A stretch of 21,852 nt of DNA, taken from Bacillota bacterium (GTDB lineage: Bacteria > Bacillota > Clostridia > Christensenellales > Aristaeellaceae). Under the pieces are notes generated by a model, which saw only the letters and a program-made list of their open reading frames with translations, searched no databases and was not told where the DNA came from. Both the position numbers and the translations under genes were made by a program. Below, one piece after another: positions 1-6,176 of this stretch. Positions within the stretch are counted from its first letter, which is position 1; every line of letters starts with the position of its first letter. The DNA lies in contig JAEWXD010000044.1 in the NCBI GenBank assembly GCA_023396045.1, forward strand, positions 1 through 21,852. The letters are read 5' to 3'.

Positions 1-19
1 CGCTTAACGTCAATGGAGC

Positions 20-106
20 ATGGATACAGCGATTTATATTCTTGTGGCGATTAGCATTGCTTTGTCGATCGTTGCTATCGTCTTATCCTTGAAGCGGAGG
101 AAGTAA
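20..106 (+). CDS. 28-residue single-pass membrane peptide
   Basis: A complete mini-ORF too short for usual gene callers. It has an ATG at 20, an in-frame TAA upstream at 5-7 and a TAA stop at 104-106. The peptide starts MDTAIYILVAISIAL, is hydrophobic from about residue 4 to 24, and ends in a basic tail (KRRK), so one membrane helix with the charged end inside is expected. A GGAG lies only 3 nt before the ATG, which is a poor ribosome binding site; the real upstream context may be outside the window. The Shine-Dalgarno of the next gene (GGAGG) lies inside its last codons, so the two may be translationally coupled. Base composition matches the transposase rather than the chromosome to the right. 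Size and shape resemble type I toxin peptides or small phage/ICE membrane peptides, but nothing here proves a function. Confidence 0.45.
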   Translation: MDTAIYILVAISIALSIVAIVLSLKRRK

Positions 107-110
107 CAAA

Positions 111-296
111 ATGAACGAAAAGGACTATTCAGCGCAAAAGAAACACATTCGGACGCATTACGCCCGCTTCCCGCTTGATCTTCGTCCGGAAGTGCTGGAG
201 GAATTCAAAAAGGCTTGCGCGGACAACGGGACAACGCCGACAACGGAAATCAAGAAGTTTATTGCGGCGTATTGCGAAGCGGCGCGGGATAAGTAA
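111..296 (+). CDS. Small ribbon-helix-helix-like protein (61 aa)
   Basis: A good GGAGG lies 10 nt upstream of the ATG. The 61-residue product has a short strand-like stretch (YARFPLDL, about residues 17-24) followed by two predicted helices (PEVLEEFKKACADNG and TEIKKFIAAYCEAAR). This is the order expected of an Arc/MetJ-type ribbon-helix-helix DNA-binding protein of the kind often carried on plasmids, phages and integrative elements. A dimeric DNA-binding role, as an element regulator or antitoxin-like partner of the preceding membrane peptide, is inference. It is followed at once by a strong terminator, so with the 28-residue peptide it appears to form a tiny transcription unit separate from the transposase. 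Codon use is GC-rich, unlike the chromosome downstream. Confidence 0.65.
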   Translation: MNEKDYSAQKKHIRTHYARFPLDLRPEVLEEFKKACADNGTTPTTEIKKFIAAYCEAARDK

Positions 297-306
297 CTAT
301 CGACAG

Positions 307-332
307 GGGCGGCAGAAATGCCGCCCTTTTGT
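307..332 (+). terminator. Rho-independent terminator
   Basis: Perfect 8-bp stem GGGCGGCA (307-314) and TGCCGCCC (319-326) around a GAAA tetraloop, followed by TTTT. It lies 11 nt after the stop of the ribbon-helix-helix gene and before the transposase. The first in-frame ATG of the transposase frame (318) falls inside this hairpin, which argues for the later start at 360. Confidence 0.85.
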
Positions 333-359
333 CATATTCGGAAGCTGGAGGAAGGAAGA

Positions 360-1397
360 ATGCACAAACACTTAACATGGACAGACCGCCTAAAAATCGA
401 AAAAGGCTTGAAAGAGGGCTTAAAGCCTTGCGCGATTGCCGACCGTCTGCACGTCCACAATACAACGATATACAGGGAGTTGAAGCGCGGACGCTATACG
501 CATTTGAATTCCGACTTGACGACCGAAGAACGCTATTCGCCGGAGATCGCGCAACAGCGCTATGAAGAGAACCTAAAAGCCAAAGGCGGCGAATTGAAGA
601 TCGGCGACGATTACGAATTGTCAGCTTTTATTGAAAAGAAGATCGGCGAAGAAGGCTATTCCCCCGCCGCCGTCGTCGGAGAAATCAAGCGGCTGGGGCT
701 GACCTTCAAAACGGAGATCAGCGAAAAGACGATCTATAATTACATCGACAAAGGCATATTCTACGGGATCAGCCGCGAGAGCTTGCCGGAACACGGGGAG
801 CGGAAACGGAAGTATGATAAGGTGGAGCGGAAGAAAGCCGCCCGCGCGCCGCAAGGCGAAAGCATAGAAGAACGCCCGCAGGAAATCAACGATCGGCAGA
901 CCTTCGGACATTGGGAAGGCGATTGCGTATGCGGGAAGAAGCGGACGAAGGAAACCTTGTTCGTTCTTTCGGAGCGCTTGACGCGGAACGAAATTATTAT
1001 CAAAATGCCGGATCAGACCGCCGCCAGCGTCGTGGCGGCGCTGAACAAATTAGAACGACGCTTCGGGAAGAAGTTTTCACAGATATTCAAAAGCATTACG
1101 TTTGACAACGGATCAGAATTCATGGATTGCGCCGGAATTGAAAAATCCGTCTACGGCAAAGATCGGAAGCGCACGAAGGTTTACTATTGCCACCCGTACA
1201 GCGCATACGAACGCGGCACGAATGAGAACATAAACAAAATGATACGGCGGTTCTTGCCGAAAGGAACGGACTTCCGGAAAGTAACCGCCGCATATATTCA
1301 GCGCGTCGAAACGTGGATCAACAATTACCCGCGCGAGATTTTAGGCTTTGAAACGTCCGGATCGCTCTTTGAAAGATACGTCGCCGAAGCCGCTTGA
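360..1397 (+). CDS. IS30-family transposase
   Basis: 345 residues, close to the usual IS30 transposase length. An N-terminal helix-turn-helix of the HTH_38 type (about residues 5-45, with CAIADRLHVHNTTIYRELKR) is followed by an rve/DDE catalytic core. The acidic triad reads as D188 in HWEGD, D249 in FDNGSEF and E289 in ERGTNENIN; the stretch HPYSAYERGTNENINKMIRR is typical of the family. The start at 360 is chosen because GGAGGAAGGA sits 4-13 nt upstream and the longer frame would begin inside a terminator. The frame is intact, so the enzyme may be active in DNA cleavage and strand transfer. No pair of terminal inverted repeats could be found; the left end may lie before the window. The GC-rich composition contrasts sharply with the following genes. 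Confidence 0.93.
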   Translation: MHKHLTWTDRLKIEKGLKEGLKPCAIADRLHVHNTTIYRELKRGRYTHLNSDLTTEERYSPEIAQQRYEENLKAKGGELKIGDDYELSAFIEKKIGEEGYSPAAVVGEIKRLGLTFKTEISEKTIYNYIDKGIFYGISRESLPEHGERKRKYDKVERKKAARAPQGESIEERPQEINDRQTFGHWEGDCVCGKKRTKETLFVLSERLTRNEIIIKMPDQTAASVVAALNKLERRFGKKFSQIFKSITFDNGSEFMDCAGIEKSVYGKDRKRTKVYYCHPYSAYERGTNENINKMIRRFLPKGTDFRKVTAAYIQRVETWINNYPREILGFETSGSLFERYVAEAA

Positions 1398-1601
1398 AGC
1401 CTTCTGAAAAAATATTTTAGTTTTTTCTGCTTTTACTCTTGACTTTTGCGTATTAGCCTTATTGTTTGTGCTTTGTCAAAAACACTCCTCTGCTTATTAA
1501 GTGAATAATAGATATGATTAGGGCAGGGAATTATTCTGCTTTATTTGAAAAGTTGTATAATTATTAAGAGATATATATAATATATATAAGAAGCGATACA
1601 T
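1398..1601. other. AT-rich junction after the transposase
   Basis: 204 bp with no convincing gene. Composition drops abruptly from the GC-rich transposase to very AT-rich DNA. It contains a TTGACT at 1439-1444 without a matching -10, a TATAAT at 1556-1561 without a good -35, and an alternating AT run at about 1571-1588. The right end of the inserted element should lie in or near here, but I cannot define its last base or a target duplication. Confidence 0.5.
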
Positions 1602-1748
1602 ATGTTTAAGAAATTATATAAAAAATTAAGAAGAGTGTATCGTAAAATAGAGTGGCATTTTGTGATGAAAGAGGTTGAAAGACAGATGGATGACCCGAAT
1701 TTAAAAACATATACTTCTGAAGAATTTAGAAAACACTTTGAATATTAG
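1602..1748 (+). CDS. Small basic aromatic-rich ORF, copy 1 (48 aa)
   Basis: ATG at 1602, TAG at 1746-1748. The product begins MFKKLYKKLRRVYRKIEWHF and ends with an acidic stretch. Its N-terminal half is strongly basic and amphipathic and carries many aromatic residues (F2, Y6, Y13, W18, F20). It is not preceded by a good Shine-Dalgarno sequence, which lowers confidence. The reason to take it seriously is that the next ORF repeats it at protein level: MFKKLY(K/R)KLR, then a Y, a W/F-containing stretch and EV(E/D)(R/K)QM. No known family is recognised. Confidence 0.4.
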   Translation: MFKKLYKKLRRVYRKIEWHFVMKEVERQMDDPNLKTYTSEEFRKHFEY

Positions 1749-1760
1749 TAAATATAAGAA

Positions 1761-1862
1761 ATGATGAATATGTTTAAGAAATTATATAGAAAATTAAGAA
1801 AAGCATATAAATGGTATTTTGTTTTGCATGAAGTTGATAAACAAATGAAAAGTTTAATATGA
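1761..1862 (+). CDS. Small basic aromatic-rich ORF, copy 2 (33 aa)
   Basis: ATG at 1761 (further in-frame ATGs at 1764 and 1770), TGA at 1860-1862, 43 nt before the aroA GTG. The peptide MMNMFKKLYRKLRKAYKWYF... aligns with the preceding 48-residue ORF after a two-residue gap and ends early. Six of 33 residues are F, Y or W. Ribosome binding is weak. It could be a decayed or shortened duplicate, a small membrane-active peptide, or a leader peptide of the aromatic pathway operon that follows. No terminator hairpin typical of attenuation lies between it and aroA, only a 6-bp AT stem (TTATAT/ATATAA, 1875-1889) next to the aroA ribosome binding site. Confidence 0.4.
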   Translation: MMNMFKKLYRKLRKAYKWYFVLHEVDKQMKSLI

Positions 1863-1905
1863 AAGTAAATTATTTTATATTGAATATAAGGAAAGGAGCA
1901 GTCAG

Positions 1906-3096
1906 GTGGGCAAAATACATATAGAGGGGTCCAAATCGCAGGCACAACGCGCCATATTGTTGGCGTCTGTTTTTGGTGCACAACTTAAAAATGTGCCAAA
2001 TAATCAGGACGTATTGGCCGCTTATTCCTTCGCCAAAGCCATGGGGGCAAGTATACAGGGCGAAAGCATTGTAGCGGGTACAGAGCAACAAGGCATTGTG
2101 AATGCTAAAGAATCTGCTACCGTTCTTCGTATGGGTTTGCCGCTTATGCTTGCAAAATATGGCAATGCCCATTTTGTGTTAGAAGACTCTTTGGCAAAGC
2201 GCCCTATGGATTCATTTTTTGAATTCTGTAAGGTTTCTGATATTGAGGCAGAAATCAAGGACAATGCCATTGTTTGTAAGGGCTTTTTAAAAGCTGGGGA
2301 ATACCATTTGCAAAATATCATTTCTTCCCAGTTTTTATCCGGCTTACTCATGGGTCTTTCTGTTTTGTCACAAGAAAGTAAAGTGTATTATCACAATATT
2401 CCATCTATGGAATATGCACAAATCACATTGGATATTTTGAAAAAATTCAATGTACATATTCAACAACATGAACTGTATTTTTATATACCATCTTGTAATG
2501 CAAAGTCGGCAGATATAGAAATCACAGCAGACTGGAGCTCTGCCGCCCCATTTCTCATTGCCCAATGTTTTGGTTACCCTGTGGATTTAGAGGGAAATTT
2601 TTCTAAAAATCAGCCGGATGCAAAATTATTAGAAATTCTGCAAAGTACGGGCTTTACCGTGCAAGGCTTACATATTAAAAAAGAAAAACCATTGCACGCA
2701 CAAGTGATAAACTGTCAAACCATTCCTGATATTGTGCCTTTGTTGGCACTGCTATTTACACAAGTACCGGGGCAAAGCGTATTGCTAAATGTAGAACGCT
2801 TGCAATATAAAGAAAGCAATCGTTTGCAAAACACCTTACATATTTTACAATCCTTAGGTGCAAATATTCATTATCAAAACAACGCTTTTTATATACAAGG
2901 AAAAAAAGAACAATGGCAAGGCGGTATTACAGTAGATACCTCAAATGATCATAGAATGGTAATGCTTGCGGCCATAGCCCAACTCAACTGTAAACACAAT
3001 TTGAACATTCGTAATAAAGATGCAGTACAAAAATCCTATCCCAATTTTTGGGAAGACTATGCAATGCTAAGAGGACATTATGAGTATTTGGAATAA
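1906..3096 (+). CDS. aroA: EPSP synthase (3-phosphoshikimate 1-carboxyvinyltransferase)
   Basis: 396 residues. It catalyses transfer of the enolpyruvyl group of PEP to shikimate-3-phosphate, the sixth shikimate-pathway step, in the cytoplasm. Visible family features: GSKSQAQR near the N-terminus (Lys10), ESATVLR (69-75), SSQFLSG, DWSSAAPFL, PDIVPLL with the catalytic Asp275, KESNR (Lys302, Glu303), NDHRM (His349, Arg350) and QKSYPNF (Lys376). The start is a GTG with GGAG 7 nt upstream; no better upstream start exists in frame, so the protein lacks the short leader seen in many homologues. The motif that is usually Gly at E. coli position 96 has Ala71 here, and the following Pro101 position is Met. 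It overlaps aroC by 17 bp, so the two are co-transcribed and probably coupled. Despite divergence, all catalytic residues I could check are present. Confidence 0.93.
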   Translation: MGKIHIEGSKSQAQRAILLASVFGAQLKNVPNNQDVLAAYSFAKAMGASIQGESIVAGTEQQGIVNAKESATVLRMGLPLMLAKYGNAHFVLEDSLAKRPMDSFFEFCKVSDIEAEIKDNAIVCKGFLKAGEYHLQNIISSQFLSGLLMGLSVLSQESKVYYHNIPSMEYAQITLDILKKFNVHIQQHELYFYIPSCNAKSADIEITADWSSAAPFLIAQCFGYPVDLEGNFSKNQPDAKLLEILQSTGFTVQGLHIKKEKPLHAQVINCQTIPDIVPLLALLFTQVPGQSVLLNVERLQYKESNRLQNTLHILQSLGANIHYQNNAFYIQGKKEQWQGGITVDTSNDHRMVMLAAIAQLNCKHNLNIRNKDAVQKSYPNFWEDYAMLRGHYEYLE

Positions 3097-4144
3097 TATT
3101 ATTTTATTTGGAACATCACGCGGTAAGGCAGTAGGGGCAACCCTTCAAAATGTACCGGCAGGTATTAAAATAGACGAAGACTTAATAACGCAAATGCTGT
3201 ATCGTCGCAAGGCCAAAGGCGTGGCAGATACAGCACGCCAAGAAAATGATGTACCCAATGTGCTCAGCGGTATTTATAAAGGTTATACCACGGGTGAACC
3301 TATTACCGTAGTGTTTGAAAACCAAGACGCAGAAGTAAAAGAGGATAATAGAAATAGTATTCCTCGCCCCAGTCATGCGGATTATACGGCTAATATCGCA
3401 TCTAAGGGCCTTTGTGATTTACGCGGGGGTGGTGCGTATTCCGGCAGGCTTACGCTGGGCTTAGTGTATGCCGGTGCTATTGCCAAACAGTACTTGGCTT
3501 TGCGTGATATTGAAGTTCTTGCTAAATTGCAAAAAATCGCCTATGTGGCAGATATGCCAATGGATACCGTCAATCCGGATTTAGATGCACTTATTGCATG
3601 CCAACTGTTAGATATCCCCATGTTGAATGATGCAGCGCGTGAAAAATCCAAGCAACTGATTGCAGATGCAAGGCTGCAAGGAGATTCTTTGAGTGCCGGT
3701 ATTGAGTGTATGATTTATAATTTGCCCGCAGGTCTTGGTGGCATGCATTTTTCGTCTTTAGAATCCGTGCTATCACAAGGCTTATTTGCCATTCCTGCTG
3801 TGAAAGCTGTGCAGTTTGGTGATTTGCCAAGTACCCTTTCCTTTGGTAGCAATTATAATGATATTTTGTATTTGCAAAACGAGAATATAAAAACCATTAC
3901 CAACCATTGCGGAGGTGTTTTGGGTGGCAGAAGCAACGGTATGCCTGTGTATTTTCAAGTAGAAATGAAACCAACACCATCCATTGGCATACCACAGCAA
4001 ACCATCAATTTAAAAACAAAGTGTGAAACACGAATTCAAAATACAGGTAGAAATGATGTTTGTATAGGTATACGTGCTTGCCCTGTGGTAGAAAGTGTGG
4101 CAGCGCTTTGGGCAATGTATGCATTGCAGGAGCAAACGGAATGA
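3080..4144 (+). CDS. aroC: Chorismate synthase, divergent
   Basis: 354 residues, normal family length. It converts EPSP to chorismate using reduced FMN. Recognisable parts are RRKAKG..TARQE (about 42-55), LSGIYKGYTTGEPI, RPSHADYT with His99, DLRGGG, SGRLT, AGAIAK, SLESVLS, IPAVKAVQFG, GGVLGGRSNGMP and KPTPSIG. The first signature is abnormal. Where the family has GESHG, this protein has GTSRG (residues 11-15), so the invariant active-site His is Arg14 and the acidic residue is Thr12. Near the C-terminus the usual RHD is RND. The rest of the fold is intact and the frame is unbroken, so it may be a low-activity or altered enzyme. It starts inside the aroA 3' end, and its stop overlaps the next start (ATGA). 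Confidence 0.92.
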   Translation: MSIWNNIILFGTSRGKAVGATLQNVPAGIKIDEDLITQMLYRRKAKGVADTARQENDVPNVLSGIYKGYTTGEPITVVFENQDAEVKEDNRNSIPRPSHADYTANIASKGLCDLRGGGAYSGRLTLGLVYAGAIAKQYLALRDIEVLAKLQKIAYVADMPMDTVNPDLDALIACQLLDIPMLNDAAREKSKQLIADARLQGDSLSAGIECMIYNLPAGLGGMHFSSLESVLSQGLFAIPAVKAVQFGDLPSTLSFGSNYNDILYLQNENIKTITNHCGGVLGGRSNGMPVYFQVEMKPTPSIGIPQQTINLKTKCETRIQNTGRNDVCIGIRACPVVESVAALWAMYALQEQTE

Positions 4145-4767
4145 AATCCTTTATACTGGCATTTTTAAGTATTGTATGTAGTATCGTTTTGGTTGTGTTA
4201 TTGCTTGTAAATGCAATCTATTTGGAATACTTGTTTAAAAAATATGGTAATTTTGAGCAAACGCCACTAAGTAAGCAACAAGCAAAAGCAGTTGCACAAG
4301 GCATTAGCTCCTATTTACTTGGTACAAGTTCTAAATTAGTAATACAAGATAATGAAGATTATAGTGCAGTGCTTTCTCAAAGAGAGCGTTTGCATATGCA
4401 GGATGTACGCAATATTTTTTTAACCATTCGTAATTTGGCCATCGTATTGTGGGCAGTGTGGTTTGTTGTAGTCTTTGCGCCAAAGAGAAAAACAGTACCC
4501 AAATACTATATGTATGGTTTAGTTGCAAGTATAGTAGCGTTGGGGGGGCTTGCAATATTTGCATGGATTGATTTTGATCGTGTGTTTATACTGTTACATA
4601 AAATTCTTTTTACCAACGATTTATGGCTTTTAACACCGGGAAAAGATTTTATAATTAGTATGATGCCGCTGGCTCTGTTTCAGGAAATAGCTGTCACCGG
4701 TGGAATACTTGTAAGTGTTTTTGTAACTGTGTTAAGTTATATCTTAATTAAAAAACGAAAATATTGA
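4141..4767 (+). CDS. lit: Lit-like lipoprotein intramolecular transacylase (DUF1461/TIGR01906 family)
   Basis: 208-residue polytopic membrane protein with about four hydrophobic segments (near 4-26, 97-113, 122-142 and 184-204). The start at 4141 overlaps the aroC stop as ATGA; the longer frame would run inside aroC. The family is recognised from HMQDV and, after the third membrane segment, a conserved LHKILFTNDLWLLTPGKD block. In Lit proteins, which move an acyl chain from the diacylglyceryl of a mature lipoprotein onto its N-terminal Cys to give the lyso form, two His are essential; here His85 and His153 are the obvious counterparts. Assignment to the family is fairly secure, while the acyl-transfer activity is inferred from it. 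Location in an aro operon is unexpected, but lepB, another envelope-processing gene, follows. Confidence 0.75.
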   Translation: MKSFILAFLSIVCSIVLVVLLLVNAIYLEYLFKKYGNFEQTPLSKQQAKAVAQGISSYLLGTSSKLVIQDNEDYSAVLSQRERLHMQDVRNIFLTIRNLAIVLWAVWFVVVFAPKRKTVPKYYMYGLVASIVALGGLAIFAWIDFDRVFILLHKILFTNDLWLLTPGKDFIISMMPLALFQEIAVTGGILVSVFVTVLSYILIKKRKY

Positions 4768-4792
4768 ATTTTATAAAAAAGTAGAGTATAAT
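4764..4792 (+). promoter_or_regulatory. Sigma-A-type promoter for lepB
   Basis: TTGAAT (4764-4769), a 17-bp spacer and a perfect TATAAT (4787-4792), 24 bp before the lepB start codon. The -35 box overlaps the stop codon of lit, so lepB can be transcribed on its own as well as by readthrough. Confidence 0.75.
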
Positions 4793-4816
4793 AATTAAGA
4801 TTAAAAGGAGAATTTT

Positions 4817-5443
4817 ATGAATAACGAAATTTTAAATCAACAAGAAACTTCTAACGAAACAGAAGTAGACCCGGTCAAACCTTGTACAGAATCTACAACA
4901 CCTAAGAAAAAAGGTTGGAAAAAGGAATTGCTTGAATGGATTATTGCCTTGGGTAGTGCCTTGGTAATTGCCTTTGTGGTTCGTACATTTATATTTGAAC
5001 CGGTAAAGGTATCCGGTAGGTCCATGGCTGAAACTTTACAAAACGGCGAAATAATGATTACCACCAAATACGATTATTGGTTAGGCGATCCAAGCCGTTT
5101 TGATATTGTTATTTGCAAATACCCAAACCGAAAAGAAACTTTTGTAAAACGTATTGTAGGCTTACCTGGGGACACTGTTTCTGTTGAAAATGGTTTGCTT
5201 ACCGTAAATGGTATCGTGTATCCGGAACCCTATATTACACACCGCCCAAATTATTCTCTTGAAACATATACCGTGCCAGATAATATGTACTTTGTATTAG
5301 GCGATAATAGAGCAAATTCAAACGACAGCCATTTGGTTGGTCCTATTGAGCGCAAACAAGTAATTGGCCACGTACGTGCAGTGGTATTTCCCTTTGGTAA
5401 TATTCGCAATGTAGAGCCAAAAATGGCAGATATACAGCCTTAA
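4817..5443 (+). CDS. lepB: Signal peptidase I
   Basis: 208 residues, of the compact Gram-positive type. It cleaves signal peptides from exported proteins at the outer face of the membrane. A charged, low-complexity cytoplasmic N-terminus of about 38 residues is followed by one membrane helix (about 39-60), then the catalytic Ser69 in VSGRSMAETL and the general-base Lys111 in FVKRIVGLPGD. Box E is seen as LGDNRANSNDSHLVGPI. A clear ribosome binding site (AAAGGAG) lies upstream. It has its own promoter and follows the Lit-like gene; both act on exported or lipid-modified proteins, though type I peptidase does not process lipoproteins. Confidence 0.95.
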   Translation: MNNEILNQQETSNETEVDPVKPCTESTTPKKKGWKKELLEWIIALGSALVIAFVVRTFIFEPVKVSGRSMAETLQNGEIMITTKYDYWLGDPSRFDIVICKYPNRKETFVKRIVGLPGDTVSVENGLLTVNGIVYPEPYITHRPNYSLETYTVPDNMYFVLGDNRANSNDSHLVGPIERKQVIGHVRAVVFPFGNIRNVEPKMADIQP

Positions 5444-5444
5444 C

Positions 5445-5473
5445 TTGTTTTATAACACAGTATCATATATAAT
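5445..5473 (+). promoter_or_regulatory. Promoter for the HAD phosphatase-degV operon
   Basis: TTGTTT (5445-5450), 17-bp spacer, TATAAT (5468-5473), 30 bp before the start codon. The -35 box is moderate and the -10 perfect. Confidence 0.65.
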
Positions 5474-5502
5474 GAAAAAGCATTATTTTTTAGGAGTTTA
5501 TA

Positions 5503-6168
5503 ATGGATAAATTACAAGCGGTTTTTTTCGATTTGGATGGAACCCTGGTCAACACATTAAGCGATATTGCCAACGCATATAACTATGCATTGGCACAGGT
5601 TGGGCTTCCTGCTCGAACAGAATCCGAGTATAAACAGTTTATTGGCAATGGTTCTAAAGTTTTGTGTGAACGCCTTTGTGGTGAACATACAGATAAAGTA
5701 GACGAAGTAAATGCAATTGCAGTAGCTCGTTATTTAGAATATTGTACAGAAATTTCTGATGCATATACCGGTGTGCAGGATGCAATAGAAGTTTTACATA
5801 GCAGAGGCATTAAAATTGCCGTTTTAAGCAATAAACCGGATGCATTAACCAAAGAAATTATCGGTACTTATTTTTATAAAAGTATGTTTGCCCATATTCG
5901 TGGTTTAAAAGATGGTGAAGAGCCTAAACCAGACACCACTGTACTTTTAAGTATGTGTGAAGATATGGAAGTAGACCCAAGAGAATGTATTTTCTTAGGG
6001 GATTCTGAAACGGATGTACATACTGCTAAAAACTGTAATATGAAAAGCGTTGCTGTAGATTGGGGTTATCGTTCTGTGGCTCAATTAGAAGAAGCCGGCG
6101 CAGATATTATTTTAGAAGACACCGCGGATATTGCATCTTTACCGGAGATATTTGAAAATATTGAATAA
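5503..6168 (+). CDS. HAD-superfamily phosphatase, phosphoglycolate phosphatase (Gph)-like
   Basis: 221 residues with all four HAD motifs: the nucleophile Asp10 and acid/base Asp12 in FFDLDGTLVNT, Ser109 in VLSNK, Lys142 in EPKPDT, and GDSETD with Asp167 and Asp171. The helical cap between motifs I and II (about 16-85) makes it subfamily IA, as in Gph and PpaX. It should remove phosphate from a small metabolite, possibly 2-phosphoglycolate; substrate cannot be told from sequence. AGGAG lies 7 nt before the ATG. The degV gene begins 8 nt after its stop, so the two form an operon. Confidence 0.88.
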   Translation: MDKLQAVFFDLDGTLVNTLSDIANAYNYALAQVGLPARTESEYKQFIGNGSKVLCERLCGEHTDKVDEVNAIAVARYLEYCTEISDAYTGVQDAIEVLHSRGIKIAVLSNKPDALTKEIIGTYFYKSMFAHIRGLKDGEEPKPDTTVLLSMCEDMEVDPRECIFLGDSETDVHTAKNCNMKSVAVDWGYRSVAQLEEAGADIILEDTADIASLPEIFENIE

Positions 6169-6176
6169 GGAGCACT

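Noticed and set aside
621..1003. Overlapping minus-strand open frames inside the transposase
   Set aside because: The DDE transposase reading explains the region fully; the antisense frames show no domain and no ribosome binding site.
1556..1561. TATAAT as a promoter for the mini-ORFs and aroA
   Set aside because: No acceptable -35 at 16-18 bp; in such AT-rich DNA an isolated TATAAT is weak evidence.
1571..1588. Alternating AT run as an origin or recombination site
   Set aside because: It is a simple low-complexity stretch with no iterons, DnaA boxes or matching second copy.
4060..4140. 27-residue N-terminal extension of the Lit-like protein
   Set aside because: It would be encoded wholly inside aroC in another frame; the ATG at 4141 overlaps the aroC stop and gives the normal family N-terminus.
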